Below, one piece after another: positions 43,610-56,155 of a stretch of 64,000 bases of DNA. Position 1 is the first letter of the stretch; the number at the start of each line of letters is the position of its first letter. The notes beneath the pieces were generated by a model. That model was not told the origin of the DNA. It was given only the letters and a program-made list of their open reading frames with translations, and did not search any database. Position numbers and translations under genes: made by a program. The stretch spans positions 44,924-108,923 of the forward strand of contig MU385950.1 in assembly GCA_022497145.1 (NCBI GenBank), given 5' to 3'. Origin of the DNA: Rostrohypoxylon terebratum. Its lineage: Eukaryota; Ascomycota; Sordariomycetes; Xylariales; Hypoxylaceae.

Positions 43610-43939
43610 ACTTGCGAACGGCTGGGTAGTAAGGGAAAATCTGGGTGGTCGTGAGATCAGCTTGCCCCAGGGCAAGAGTTTAGGGGGCTCCACTGCTCTG
43701 AACGGTCTCCTGTACACCTCGAGTTCCAAGACCAACACCGAGGGTCCTTTGAAGCTAGCCTTCGCCGAGGATATACGGACGGCTAGTCAAAAGTTTGGGC
43801 AGACACCATCAAAGTCCTCGGGTACCCGGGCGCCCAGTGTGATACCCCTGACGCCACGCGCTAACCCGCAGGCTACAGTGTACGGTGTCGCTGAACATGC
43901 TGATACAATCATTAAGAATGGTCTATATTCTGGATCCTG
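43610..43939 (+). pseudogene. GMC oxidoreductase remnant with internal deletion
   Basis: The open frame contains LGGREISLPQGKSLGGSTAL then NGLLYTSSSK, the N-terminal GMC signature near the FAD site. It is followed after about 45 residues by SVIPLTPRANPQATVYGVAE and HADTIIKNGL, the C-terminal GMC signature. In intact GMC enzymes about 400 residues lie between these motifs. The FAD-binding GxGxxG start and the catalytic His-His/Asn region are absent. The remnant is therefore an ancient gene collapsed by a large internal deletion. Confidence 0.75.
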
Positions 43940-44299
43940 ACGGTGGGCATTTCTGGTCACATTTTAGGGGGCAAAGCGTTATTTGAACGATTCAATTAAG
44001 GCACGCGCCTCTGATGGAGTCAATTCATAGAAGTATCTAGTTCGCTCCAGGGCTATTAAATCTCGTTGAGTACAGCCACCCTTATTTATCCCAGGGCCAA
44101 ATAATGGATCCCTCACAGCAAAAATAATGCCCTATCCACTCTAAATATTTCCTCTTAGTGGTATCAATTACTATAACCTTATTACGACATACAGGTACCA
44201 TTGAACGGTATATTCTAAAAACAATTCCCTTCACGATACCCTCCGCTTACGAAGGGATCACCATCGTATCCTAAATAGCGAGTCTCCTCGCTCTCCGAT

Positions 44300-44956
44300 C
44301 TACTTACCGGAACAAGACTTCAAACACCATTTGCACACCTGGGGCCCGTTCTCGACGAAAGCAAACGCGCATCCGCACTCGCAAGTACACGAGAACAGCG
44401 CCCTGCACTTCCCACACCTCGTGAGGCCACACCCGCGGGCGCCGCGCGGACCCCCACACTTCATCTTATCCGCCGGGGTGGAGTTATCCTTCAAGCAGCT
44501 GTGGCATCTCCACTGCAGAACGGGCGTCTGTTTAATAAATGGCCTATACCGGGACGATGCCCCTATTACGCAGGCGCCTGTGAGACACGGCTTGCACACA
44601 ACGCTACCCTTCTTACCCAGCGCGAAGCGCGAGCACTCGTGATCCGGGTCAGGGCAATCACACGGCTCCCACACGAGCGAGTCCTTCGTGCGTTTCGCCC
44701 GGCACCGGGAGCACCGCCAACCTACTTGCTTCGGGGACCCGCAGTTCGCGCACTGGAACGGCTGCGTCAGACACGTCGAGCCGCAGGTATCCTCCAGGTT
44801 CGGCTCTACCTCGACGGCCGTGTAGGCTCTGCAGGCCTTCGGGCGGCCGCACTTTAGTAGGTTCTTGGCCTTGGCCTTGGGGCAGTAGGTCCATTCGGAC
44901 GACTGGTGCCCGCAGGGGTAAAAGGCGTAAAAGAGGGTGCAGCCGCACGGTTTCAT
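44300..44956 (-). CDS. Cysteine-rich protein of unknown function (31 Cys)
   Basis: A single-exon, G+C-rich frame of 218 residues from the ATG at 44956 (MKPCGCTLFYAFYPCGH). I do not recognise the family. Thirty-one cysteines (about 14%) occur mostly as C-x2-C or C-x-C pairs: QCANC, RCSRC, VCKPC, RCHSC, RCGKC, SCTCECGC and VCKWC, with His and Trp nearby. There is no signal peptide or membrane helix, so this looks like an intracellular protein binding several zinc ions through ribbon-like knuckles, not a disulfide-rich secreted protein. Basic segments could contact nucleic acid. The neighbouring SDR gene lies on the same strand, 450 bp downstream in sequence coordinates. Confidence 0.75.
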   Translation of the reverse strand: MKPCGCTLFYAFYPCGHQSSEWTYCPKAKAKNLLKCGRPKACRAYTAVEVEPNLEDTCGSTCLTQPFQCANCGSPKQVGWRCSRCRAKRTKDSLVWEPCDCPDPDHECSRFALGKKGSVVCKPCLTGACVIGASSRYRPFIKQTPVLQWRCHSCLKDNSTPADKMKCGGPRGARGCGLTRCGKCRALFSCTCECGCAFAFVENGPQVCKWCLKSCSGK

Positions 44957-45407
44957 TGTTGCTAGTTGCTCTGTTTGGTACCTACCTCGGCGTGGGATAC
45001 GTTCTACGCTCAAATGAATAGGTTGGGACCTATTTGGGAGGAGCAAAATGCGATTGTTTATATGGCGGGAAGAGATCTTATTGTTCCGATTCGGAACAAA
45101 GAGACAGCTGGCCGATGCGAGAACAGGGTATTGTGAAACTGCATTCTTCTTTGTTGCTGGAAGCCCAACAAGGAATCACCTAGCATACTACGGCTATTGT
45201 GTGGGAGAAAGGGTTAGATTGTTCGGAGGTTTCTACGCAAGCCACTGAATCACCACTGCTATTCTCCTTGTCACTAGCATTGAACCTCCTGAAATTAACA
45301 TGGCGGCCGAAGAGCGTGGGGCGCCAGCAATGGAAAGTGACCTTTGATTCTGTATGGTTAGTAGTAGTAGTATGCAGTTGCCTTTCCTCCACAGTCGCAT
45401 CAAACGC
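44957..45407. other. Intergenic, Cys-rich gene to SDR
   Basis: 451 bp between the start of the cysteine-rich gene and the stop of the SDR gene, both on the minus strand. No feature recognised beyond the presumed promoter of the former. Confidence 0.4.
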
Positions 45408-46329
45408 CTACCAAGGCTGGATCTGCGTAGCCCGGATAACCTTCCCAACATCCTGATCCCGCTGTCCCGCCACGACGTCGCGAACGAACTGTCCGCCCAG
45501 CGCGGGGTCCCGAGCGCCCATCTGCGCATCCAAAGTTAGCCGATCGTCGACTCATCCATCTTCACCCCCAAAACTAGCAACTAAGAAAGACGAGAAATCA
45601 GGGGTCAAAACTCACCTCCCTCAACTTCTCCGCCCCCACGCCCGCGAGCCCTGTAGCAAGGAACCCAGGAGAAATACACCAAACCTTCACGCCATCATTC
45701 CTCAACAAGCGAGTCCACTCGCGCATCAGCATATTCAGCCCCGTCTTGACACTCCGATACATCGTAAGCTCGAGGCCCGTATCGACCTTAGGCCAGCCCT
45801 TAGGCGGCGAGCTGTTCAGCCTCTGCAGGCTGGGGCTGCCGACCTGGATCTCGGTCTCGGCCATGGAGCTGGTGCCGGAGGTGACGAAGAGGAGGCGCGG
45901 GTCGGCGGACTTGAGGAGCAGCGGGATGGATAGGCTGGTCAGCACGTGCGTGCCTGAGACGTTGGTGTCCCAGGTCGCGTTGAAGCCGTCGCGCAGCGAC
46001 ATCTTGCGCTCTTTCACCTCCACGTCGAAGCTCCCGCCGCCGTTGTTGATCAGCACGTCCACGCGCCCGTACTTCGACTCCAGCGTGTCGACGGCGTTCT
46101 CCAGCGACGCGTCCGAGTTCAGGTCGACCTGGAGAGTGCTCAGGGACGAAGGGGACGCGGCGGTGGATTCTTCCTTGAGCTTGGCGATGGCGGCCTCGCC
46201 CTTGGACACGGTGCGGCATCCGACGATGATCTCGTAGGGAATGTCTGTCTGGTAGAGGGCCTTGACGATTTCGTAGCCGAGACCGGTGTTGGCGCCTGTG
46301 ACGAGGACGATCTTCTTATCCGTTGCCAT
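45408..46329 (-). CDS. Short-chain dehydrogenase/reductase
   Basis: A classical SDR of 275 residues. Exons are 46329..45616 and 45521..45408; the 94 bp intron has a CTAAC branch site and joins AEKLRE to MGARDPALGGQFV. The cofactor loop is LVTGANTGLGYEIVKAL (residues about 9-25), followed by VGCRTVSKGEAA, whose Arg suggests NADPH preference. The active-site serine is in VTSGTSSMAE, and Tyr-x3-Lys is TMYRSVKTGLN. The usual NNAG motif reads INNGGGS, with Gly in place of Ala. The C-terminus, VGKVIRATQIQPW, is typical of fungal carbonyl-reductase-like SDRs. Substrate unknown. Confidence 0.9.
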
Positions 46330-47847
46330 CGTGAAGAAATCTAAATGAGTATGATGCAATTGATGCAGCTGAGTATTTTGCGGGGTATGCGATGTGATGT
46401 GAAATGTGAAATTCGATGGAATACGAGAATGAGAAGACATTGAACAATGGAGAGGGAAGCGGTTTATATACACTACCTATGATGCATGTCCTTTCCGCAT
46501 CTCGGCCTTCAGTGCATGTCTATCCGTACTCTCCGTCCATGACGTCCTAGCCAATCCCGGACCCGGTCCGGTTCTAGCTGTTCGAAGGCAGGTAGGTTCC
46601 TGAACTCTGGCAGTCTGGGTAGGCGCAACACCCGAATTAAGCAATGCTTATCCCCGAAGAGCGAGATCCGTAGAGTCGTAGACCGATTAGACTCCTTGCA
46701 GGGGTGTCCACTAATCGCCGATGATTTCATCGTTTTCATTAACGCACTGGGAGCGCTGAACCTAATTATGGGCAACTATGCGATCATAAAATATATCCAT
46801 ACCAGAAACCAACCTCCTAACACTGCACGGCCTTATCCATGAAGCCTACTGGGAAGTTACAGACCGCGGGATCAAATGTTTTCGTTTTACAATGTGCTTT
46901 CGATCGAAACGTTGCTGACGAATTAACTCCGATGATTCATGATTCACCAGACAATGGAACAGGCTAAGGCGGGCGGCGTAGCAACTACTACCCTTCAAAT
47001 GCCCCCAGTTAGCGGACTTAATTCATGATATGAGCGAGTTCCAATCATCCATACGAGATATGCATGTCAACTGCCTAGTAGAGTCACAGCTCTGGAAAGA
47101 TTGTCGTCTACCTGGTAGGTAACGAAATGATTAGGAGTTATTTTAGTATATTTGCATCTGCCTCGAGTCTACTGTGATACGTATTATAGAAAGCATTCGG
47201 ACTTTTGCTAATGAATAAAAAAGCAATCTCATTCAACAAATGTATCTCCGCCAATGCTCTAACATACAACGATGCCTTCCCATTGACCAAACCGCCCAAG
47301 AACATTCAAAAGCGTACTACTATGCAGCGCGAAACTTGGATCACGTATAGACCCTTCCACCGGGTGAAGCAACCGCACCTCCTATAGTTATAGAGTCCCG
47401 CGTCCTACAAGCAATCGTACTAACTCCTTAACTTCCTAAGGGTCCGCGAATCGAGATGAATCCCCTTATCCGAGTAGTTTTGTGGTTTGTGCAACGGTTT
47501 CCTTTTCTCCTAACTCCAGAATGATTCCTACAGAACAGTGTTTCAGGTATGTTGGCACGGGGGTTTTTTTAAAGCAACAAATGTGATAGCAGCTCCAACC
47601 GAGCTGGGTTGGTGCAGAATGAGGCCTTATGAGTGAAGGCAAATTAAGTAAGCGTGCAAAGAAAAAAAAAGTATAGTCGTAAGCGTCGTAAAGTCCATGA
47701 CTGGTCTTCGTAGCGGAAAGAAAAGTAGGTAGGGGCGGTTCAGAAGTTTAGATGGCATAGGTAGTGAGTGATAGACGAGAATAGGAGGATATGAGGGGCG
47801 CAAGCCACGGAACTGTGATAGGTAGGTAATTGTGGCGGAGTAAACTC
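46330..47847. other. Intergenic, 1.5 kb
   Basis: Lies between the SDR start and the 3' end of the ApsA-like gene. No supported gene; an 88-codon frame at 46509..46775 (-) lacks a domain. Short A tracts and TAGGTAGG words near 47,730-47,830. Confidence 0.45.
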
Positions 47848-50800
47848 TTATACGCGGCTTCGGGTAGTGCCCTTGGGCGTCGGTGTCGTTGAGGGACCGG
47901 GATGCATGTGCGAATGGGAGTGGGTCATAGAGAGACGGCTGCGTTTGTGATCAAGGAGACCAACATCGTGTTTGCCTGGATTTACGTTAGTATACCAAGT
48001 TTAAAAAAAAAACCTTTAGGGGGTAGACAATTGGAGTCTTACCATCACAGCAAGCCCGGACATTTTCCATCCTGTCAGCATCTCTGTCTTGCTGCTCCAT
48101 AATCTGCCTCACGTCCTCGGCACTGTCAGGTACTTCACTAGCTTCGTATATCGCGCTTTCTTGAGGGGTGATGTGAGATCTGCTTCTTAGGCTGGTGAAG
48201 GTGCTGTTTATCGTGCTGGATTTCCAGTAGCCACTCAATCGACCTAATGTGCCACTACGTACAGATTCTCTCTCGCGAGTCGGCGTCAGCGTTGGTATCC
48301 TCATGGATATCTCGACGTTAGGAGAGTGATTGACGGTAGTCCTCGAGTTGTAGGAAGACAACGAAGGAGGCGCTCGCATTCGGGCTCCGTTTGCAGGCCG
48401 GCGGCTCATCGAAGGATTGAATTCGTCGACGTCTTCTTGTGTGATCTGACCAGCCACATCTTCTGCATCCGCTTGATGTTCATCACCCGTCCGAAGTAGT
48501 AGGTAAGAAAGCGCGTTGTACCAGGTCTCGTGTCGTTGCCCGGTCGTACAGGTGAACTTGACTGTTCGTCCAGGAGAGACGATGATCAAACTCTTTCGGT
48601 GTAGTCCGGGCGGCATGGGGTTGTCGTCGCCTACGATTCGTACGGCTTCGATGGGGATACTCTTGGCTTTCAGCTCCGTTCGACCAGCAGCAGATGGGTC
48701 TCTATCGCTCCAGTATAGTGTTCTGGTGTAGGGGTGCACCCAGAAGTATCGCCTGTGTCTGTTCTCCGACATTTCTCCACGACCAGTCTTGCGCGTGTAT
48801 TTCCAGAGGTACTCGCCGATCATGGTCTGAGTGATGGCCTGGATCATTCGTGGATCGGTGTTAGGACCGAAAGCTGAAGCATCTATACCCATCTCATTGC
48901 GCATATTAAACCGAGTCTCTACCTCAGACGTGAACGACGACACGGAGGACTGTCTGCTGGGGCCAGTCAACCTCGCTGACGAATGAACATCTGCGTAACT
49001 AGGGCCAGAAGTTTTGCCAGCTCGAGGTGTCGGGGTACCTCTGGCAGAGGACGAGGACATCGGGCGTTTGCTGCTTGGGGTTTCTGGTCGAGGGGTTGAA
49101 GGCTTATTGTAAGCCGAGGCAGGCAACAATGGAGGTCCCATTGTCCCCTTTCCTCCACTAGCTGAACTTGTACGTGCGGCCTCGATGGCTTCTCGGTGGT
49201 TTGCGGGCAATGGTGGTACATTCGCCGCAGAGCCTCGAACACTAGACGAGCTGCCTGGCCGTCGCTGAGGAATCGAATCGGGAGCGGAAACAGCGCTACC
49301 TTCGCCCGCCCTTTGTTTTGCGCGTGCTTCGTCGAAAGGCCTTACCGTCACCTCGCCACGAGAAGTCGTGATCGTAACCGAGTCCTCGGATGCATGACTT
49401 TGGGTCAACAATCGATCGATACCGTCTGAAGTGAGAGTTGTCTGTGCGCTTTGATCGAAGGTAGAAACAAGTGACTTGCGTGACGGACGAACATCTGTAT
49501 TTGTCGATATTTCCTTGAAAGGACGTTGTGACTCTGGAGTCTCGGGGCCCGGGGTAGCATTTGGCGATTGACGAGTGTCATCTTCGGCAATCTCTGGAGT
49601 GGCAGCCCTTTCGCCCCTTCGTCCAGGGAATCCAATCGCGGGAGCCTGAGCATTACGATCCTCCCGCTCCCCGGGAATAATGAATGCTTCCCGTCTGGGG
49701 CTTCTGAGATCACGCGCTTCGATTGGTTCAGTTGAAGTTGAAGTCATGGGAGAGAAGCCGAGGGTAGGCGGAATGACAGTGAGTGATTCTCGGAGAACTT
49801 CTAGCTCCGCTGCGTGGCTTGCTAGAAGATCCTCTCTTTCTGCAGAGTGATCCCTGTTGAGGGACTCAAGAACCTTAGAGTGCTCAGCCGCCAGAGTCTC
49901 CAATTCCCTAGAAATGGTCTGTTCGAACTCTCTAGAGAGAGTTATCTTCTGAGCTGCCAAAGCCTCCAGTTCGCGATCCTTACCACTCTGGCGAACCTCT
50001 TCAATTTCACGAGAATGAGCATTCTTCAACTCCAGTAAGACCTTCGCATGAGCTTCCTCTTGTGTAGCCCTGAGGCGCTCTAATTCCTGGTCGCGGCTAG
50101 CTGTAAGCTCCCGCTCCTTTTGTGTTACCGCTTCATGAGACTCTGCCTTGAGTGCGTCTAGAGCTTTAACATGGCTGGCAGCTTGTGCGGCAATCTCAGC
50201 TACCTTGGAGTCAATATCCTGGTTAAGTTCCCGGACCTTCTGGGAGTGGGAATTGTTTAGTTCTTCCCTTAGCTTAGCCTTGGCGGACTCATGCTCCGAG
50301 CTCAGATCTGACAATTTCTTCTGGTGGCTTTGTTGAAGGTTCTCTAGCTCTTGCGAATGGGAGGCGATTAGATCATTTAGAGCTTGAGCTTTCGAAGTCT
50401 CGTGTTCTTGTCGTAAAGCACCCAATTCATTCGATCTTGATACTGCATGGTCACTCTTCAAGGCCTCGATACTTCTTTCGTGGGCGGCCTTGAGTGATTC
50501 TAGAGCTTGTGACTGCGACTTTTCGCTGTCACGTTTTTGGGCCTCTAGAACCTCCGCGTGAGCGGCATTAAGAGCTTCGATCTGCTTTGTATGCGCCGCG
50601 TCTCCTTCGGTCTGAGAAGATTCGACCTGCTTATCAATAGCAGCCTTGAAAGCTTCGAGCTCTTGAGCACGAGTGGCGGCATGTTGGCTATTCAGCGTGT
50701 CGATCTCTTGCGCGTGGGCCTCCTTCAAAGCAGCGAGTTCCTTCGCCAACGTCGCTTGGCTCTCAGCCTTAACAGAATCAAGTTGCTTAGTATGAGTCGC

Positions 50801-53800
50801 GATCAGTGTTGCAATCTCGGCGGCATGCAGCATATCACTCTCCTTCTTGATCGAATCTAATTCTGCAGCATGCGTCGACTTTAGAGTACTCTTGACCTCC
50901 TCGATTTGTTTTACATGAGCCGCCTTAAGCGCCTCAAGCTCCGCATGAGCCCCGTCAGACTGTTGTCTGGCCTTGCTAAGTTGTTCCATGTAGTCAGCCT
51001 GGAGAGTTTGGACCTGCTGAGCATGGTTATTGAATAGTTCGGTCTTCAACCCGTTGACCTGGCTGGAGTGTGCTGCAACCAAGGCAGCAATTTCCTCGGC
51101 GTGACGAGTCTCGTTATCTCTCTTTACATTGTTTAACTCATCGGCGTGTCTCGCCTTCAGACTCTCTAAGTCGGTAGCATGCGTAGCCTTCATCTCAGAT
51201 TCTCGCATAGCGATCTGCTCCGCGTGGGAGGACTTGAGTACTTCCAATTCCGCATCGTGCGAGGCTTTGCTGTTTAGCTCCTTCTGGGATGCCTGTTCTG
51301 CAAACAAAGCCTTGAGAGCATCCAACTCTTGTTCGTGCCTCGTCTGGCTCTCAGCAGCCTCTTTCGCAAGTTGGGCGGCATATCCCGAACGAAGCTCCTC
51401 GATTTCTTGCAAATGCGCCACTCGAGCTTCATCAAGAGCCCTGCTAGTCTCCTCTTTGTGGGTAGATTTGAGCACCTCTAACTCCTTAGCGTGAGCCGCT
51501 TTAGCTTCTGCGATAACCCTGCTAATTTCTGCATCATGAGCGGACTTGAGCGCCTCGAGCTTCTGTTCATACTTGGACTGGGTATCGGAGACAGCCTTGG
51601 TGATCTCATCCGTGTGACTCGACTTCAAGGCTTCCAAATCACGAGCGTAAGCGGCCTGAACCTCGCTAACAGATCTGTTGATTTCTTCGGCATGGATAGA
51701 CTTGAGCGTTGCAATTTCTTGCGTATGAGCCCAGCTGGCATCCGCTTGCACTTTGTTCAGTTCCTCAGCATGTTGGTTCTTGAGCTCTTCCAAAGCGGCA
51801 GAGTAATCAGCCGCTTTTTCGTCGCAGGATTCCTTGAGTAATTTTTTATAGTGAGCTTGAACCGCTGCAAGTTCAGCTGCCTGCGCATCCGATTTAGGAA
51901 GAGGCACCACGTTCTGGATGGAATCGAGACCCCTGTCGCTCTTAGGCGGCGATGTAGGAGGTGAAGGAAACTTAGCGAGCTTCTCATCCAGGTCGTGAGA
52001 AACAGAATCGTATGATAATGTGGAAAGCCGGTTGTTATCAAGATCATCGGTCATTGTACCATTATCAACCATGATCACCCTAGGTAGAGGAGGAACTGGC
52101 GGTGGAGGCGAAGGTGACATAGTCCGGCCCCGGTAAGATCTCCTGCTAGGAGTCGCCGACAAGGTCGAGTCATTATCACTATTAAAGTCTCCCAATTCGG
52201 CTGCCAGACTCTGGACGCGTTGCTGTGGTGTGCCCATTGTGCTGCTTGTGACGCTCGGGGGGCTACTCGGGAACGCAGGCTCCTCGCTAGTTTGCCTGGA
52301 TCGACGGAAAGCGCCACGGCTCACGCGCAGCGGGAATTTTGCTTGCAAAGGTGGCAATTTTGTTGGGGTTCGGTTACCGTGATCGAAGGGATAGTCATCA
52401 TCCTCAGTAGATGCGGTACTATGTAAGGATTCACTACGGTTCAGGCCAATGAAGCTCGGCTGCCTATTCCTAGGGGTGCGACGCTTTGAAGGGCTGTCCG
52501 TCTCGGTCAGAGCATCATCTTCGTCTTCATCGGAATCGCTCGAAAACTCTTCGGCGCCCGTGTGGAAGTCGTCGGTCTCGGTCGATGGTTCATGTGCGGT
52601 TTCGAAGGCGGCGTCGCTCGTCTCGTTAGGCGTCTCGATCGATTCAATAGGCTCTTCTGCTACCGACTGGAACTTGCTGGATCCTCGTGAGGCTAGAGAT
52701 GAACGAGTTGGGCTGTTAGAATCTGGTTGGTCTTCCCAGTTCGAATCCTCAGAAAAGACCTCGCTTCGGACAGTCCGTAGGCCACCCAAGAGTCGCAGAG
52801 GTTTCTTGAATTCCCTAGACTCGGTCTTGCGTGCACGCTTGTTCTGAACCACAGGTTCATGTCGCAATTTCTCTAACTCGTCACGAGCATCCTGAAGCAT
52901 GCGCTTCAATTCAAGTTTCTCGGTCTTCTCACGGTGAACGTTGTTTCTGAGGCTCTGGATCGTACGCTGGGCATGTCCTAGAGAAGTCTTGAGAGTTTCC
53001 GACTCCAACATGGCATGTCGTGGCGTCCCTTTTACCGGGGAAGGAGGGGGCGAATGTTCGGGGGTTGTCTTGTCGTGAGAAGACTCAAGACCTTCTTCAG
53101 CCATGCCGAGGATAGATTCGCGTTCGATAATTCTCGCTCTTTGCGAAGCCGACACAGCTTTGGCAAGCTCTTGGTTCTGGCCGGTTAAATCATCAATCTT
53201 TTTACGGAGGGCAGTGCGTTCGGACTCTGCGATAACTATATTACGTTTCGCCGTGCCAAGTTCTATATCGTGGTGTTTGATCGTCGAGGCATGTTCTTCG
53301 CTTAGCTTCGAGTGGTTCATCTTCACTTCATCTAGTTCCCGTTGTATGAATGTCTTCTCGGCTTGAAGCATATTGAGGGCTTGGTTCAATTTCTTCTCGC
53401 GGTCTTGGGCTTCCCTTTCCTTGGCCATGAGGTCATGAACCTGGGTCTCGAGACTCCAGTTCTCATCTTTATAGCGATGCTCGCTCTCGTCCAACGTCTT
53501 AACTCGCTGTTGGAAACCTTCGGCCTCATATTCGAGCTTAGACTTCTCATTCTTGATCTCCTTTAATTCCTCTTCCTTCTCGGCGAGAAGGCCTTGCAAG
53601 TTGCGCACTTGAGCAATCAAAGATTGACTAATTTCCGCAGCAAATTCGATGTCGTGAATTCGGTTTGTGGGCTGATTGCGAACTTTCCGGTTGGGTACGC
53701 TGAACTTTGTCGGAGATCCTGTCGCTTGGGCCTCGAACTTAGAGGGGCTCACGGAACGCTGTGTGAGAATAGAATTAGCACGCTATACTCCAAAGCGAAA

Positions 53801-54297
53801 TGTCTCGGTTAGCTTACCCTTCCTCCTTTTCCCTCGGGAACAAAGGGAGAACCAGCAGAGACTTCGTTACTAGGGACTCTCTGCTTTGGTAGGAATGCAC
53901 GTGCGCTCTCTCTGGCGACATCATTGTAGTCCTTTTCAATCTCAGCTAGCTTTTGGCGGAGGTCATCGGAAAGCTCTTCTTCGGCTTGTAACTTCTCCAC
54001 CTCTCTTAACCTATCACTTAATTCCTTGCGTTGCTGTACTAATGCTGTGCCTAGTTTTCCAGCCTCTTCCATTCTTCGGTCTGTTTCTGCCAGATGGGCT
54101 TCCAATGCCCTTTTTGCTTGTAATTGTGATGCATTGGGACCGAGTGCAAAAATTTGCGAATCGAAATTGGAGAAACGGTGATGACTGGAGGAACCAGGGG
54201 GGGATGCGACCGCCACGAATGGATCATGGTGAGGGTCGATGGCAGGCACGGGCGAAGAGGTCCTAGAAGGCCTCTCTCGGGCACCGTAGAAAGCCAT
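47848..54297 (-). CDS. apsA: ApsA/Num1-like cortical anchor with coiled coil and PH domain
   Basis: A 2,107-residue protein of the Num1/Mcp5/ApsA family, which anchors dynein (and in yeast mitochondria) at the cell cortex for nuclear migration. Exons are 54297..53818, 53758..48043 and 47975..47848; introns of 59 and 67 bp keep frame (KGGR to RSVSPSK; RACCDG to KHDVGLLDHKR). The N-terminus (MAFYGARERPSRTSSP) and a coiled coil at about residues 60-450 are ApsA-like. Residues about 785-1465 are built from about two dozen 26-residue repeats of the form EALKSxHxxEI...; each contains His at a fixed place. A Ser-rich linker precedes a PH domain at about 1800-1915 (MIGEYLWKYTRK, HRRYFWVHPYTRTLYWSDRD), which binds phosphoinositides at the membrane. 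Confidence 0.93.
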
Positions 54298-54784
54298 CGC
54301 GGCCGTTGGTAGTTGCACAGAACCAAGGAGAATGCAATTTCCCCTTGGATTAAGGTTGCGGCATGCAGGTTAATAAAGACGCGGAGGTCGTTCAAGGTCG
54401 TGGAAGGAAAGCGCTGCGCAAATATATGTAATAGGGAAAACAGTTGATGATCTGACCAGGGATTCAAGGTTTTTGACGTGGCTGGAGCTAGTCAGCGATA
54501 CCCCTGGGCTAATATGGGTTGTACTGGTTAACAGCCAAAGAAAAAAGGTCTAATTGATGGTTAGGGATCGAGTGGTAAAAGGGTAGCCCAGCATTCAAAA
54601 CAACACACCAATGAAGGCGCAGATGGTGGTGTGGATTTGACAATGCCCGATACACGTTGGCTTGACGTTTTTATGTCGGGTGAGTTGGATGATGGCAAAT
54701 GACAGAAAATGGAAAAAAATTGGAAAAAATGGAAAACAAATGCAGGGCGAACAACTAACACCAAGCAGGCAGTGCTGGTGCTAT

Positions 54785-54830
54785 GCATCTTGCATCTTGC
54801 ATCGTGCAGCTTGTAGCTTGTAGCTTGTAA
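54785..54830. repeat. Seven-base tandem repeats
   Basis: GCATCTT-type units are followed by GTAGCTT-type units, about six copies in all with drift between them. Confidence 0.7.
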
Positions 54831-55195
54831 GGAGTAATATGGAGGGTGTCGCTGTCAAATGGGAAATTGGACGTGAATGCGACGTACCTTCGGAGAATGA
54901 CGTTTCTCGGGTTCCAAACCAACGTCTCAGCTCAATTCGAATATTCCGAATATTGATTATGAAAATTATCGGACAACTTATAGGCCAAAGCTAAAGGTGT
55001 GAGACGATCGAGATATTCTTCCTATTTGATGTTGACAGGTGCAAATCCGGTTGCAAGGACGCGTGCGCGAAAAGATCAAAGATCGGACGAAAGCTAGAGC
55101 GCTGTCAAGTTTTTTGGGCAGATAATGACAGGTCTGTCTAAGATTAGGATTGGAGTCAAATCCAGAATTGTAAGGACGGTACGGGACGGTACGAG

Positions 55196-55228
55196 GTAGC
55201 TGGGTAGCTGGGTAGCTGGGTAGCTAAC
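55196..55228. repeat. GTAGCTGGG tandem repeat
   Basis: Three full copies and a partial fourth of the 9-base unit GTAGCTGGG. Confidence 0.8.
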
Positions 55229-56155
55229 AAGGTACAGTGCGCAGTCGATAATAAAATGTTGCTAATGTGAACTATGCAACGCGAAAAAAAAAGGGAACAA
55301 CGGAGCTAAACAATCCCAAGGTCCAAGGTTGTCACACGAAAGATACGCGACTTAGGCGACCGAAAAAAGATTTAGTACGGGTTTAAGCTTCAACAAAAAA
55401 AGGTACCAAGGTAACCTGTGCCGTGGATATCAGATCGCATATAGCTTCAGTTAGCTCAAGTTATAGTGAATCAATAGCTGTAGCTTGGTAAAAATCCACG
55501 CAGCTAGACTTTCGAATGGAATTGATTTTGATCGAATCGGCGCATCGACGAAAGACGGGGTAAGATGGATTTCGAATTGTCGCGATTGTTGTTTTGTTGA
55601 AAACGTCAAGATTACCTTAGTAGGTACTGGCAGAAAGAAAGGTACTTGAGGTACGTAAGTATTAAACAATTAGACAAAACAAAGTTCAAGTTTCTTCGGA
55701 AAAAAAAGGTAGAAACTAGTAATTGTCTTGAATTTTGGGTTTGTTATGTTTTTTTCTTTAAGAAAACTGAGGAAATAAAAAAATACGTATAGACGAAATT
55801 TGGTGAGTGGATGGTGTGTTGAGTGAGCGAGTGTGTGCGAATTGTCCGAATAAGTGACCAAACGAGTGTACTGGTTAATAAACGCAGGTATTTTGCATGG
55901 TAACTATTAACAAGATAATAGTGTACCCAGGTATGCGGTTGACCGGCTGCCCCGTATTGAAACGACGCGCCTTGTCCTGCTTGAGAAGAAACAATGAACC
56001 CGACGGGAATCTAGGATCCTGAGAATTTGGAGATGGGAAATTCGTCAGATAATAAAATCTGCCGAATTCCTGAATTGGCTGGAAATGTCTCACAAATAAC
56101 AGAAACGGGATCCAGAGATCACACGAGAAAGAGGGTTACAGAAACGAGAGGGAGA

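Larger units (their letters stand above)
40623..44299. other. Gene graveyard, 3.7 kb
   Basis: No intact gene. The region contains a broken SDR, a GMC oxidoreductase remnant and a 165 bp inverted-repeat element, all listed separately. It also holds a coding-like fragment around 41940-42320 that is open on both strands and unidentified, and small palindromes near 42,820-42,880 (CCCCTAGGGG, AACCCTTAAGGGGTT). Confidence 0.55.

Noticed and set aside
46509..46775. 88-codon open frame (-)
   Set aside because: No recognisable motif, no splice partners and no homology I can name.
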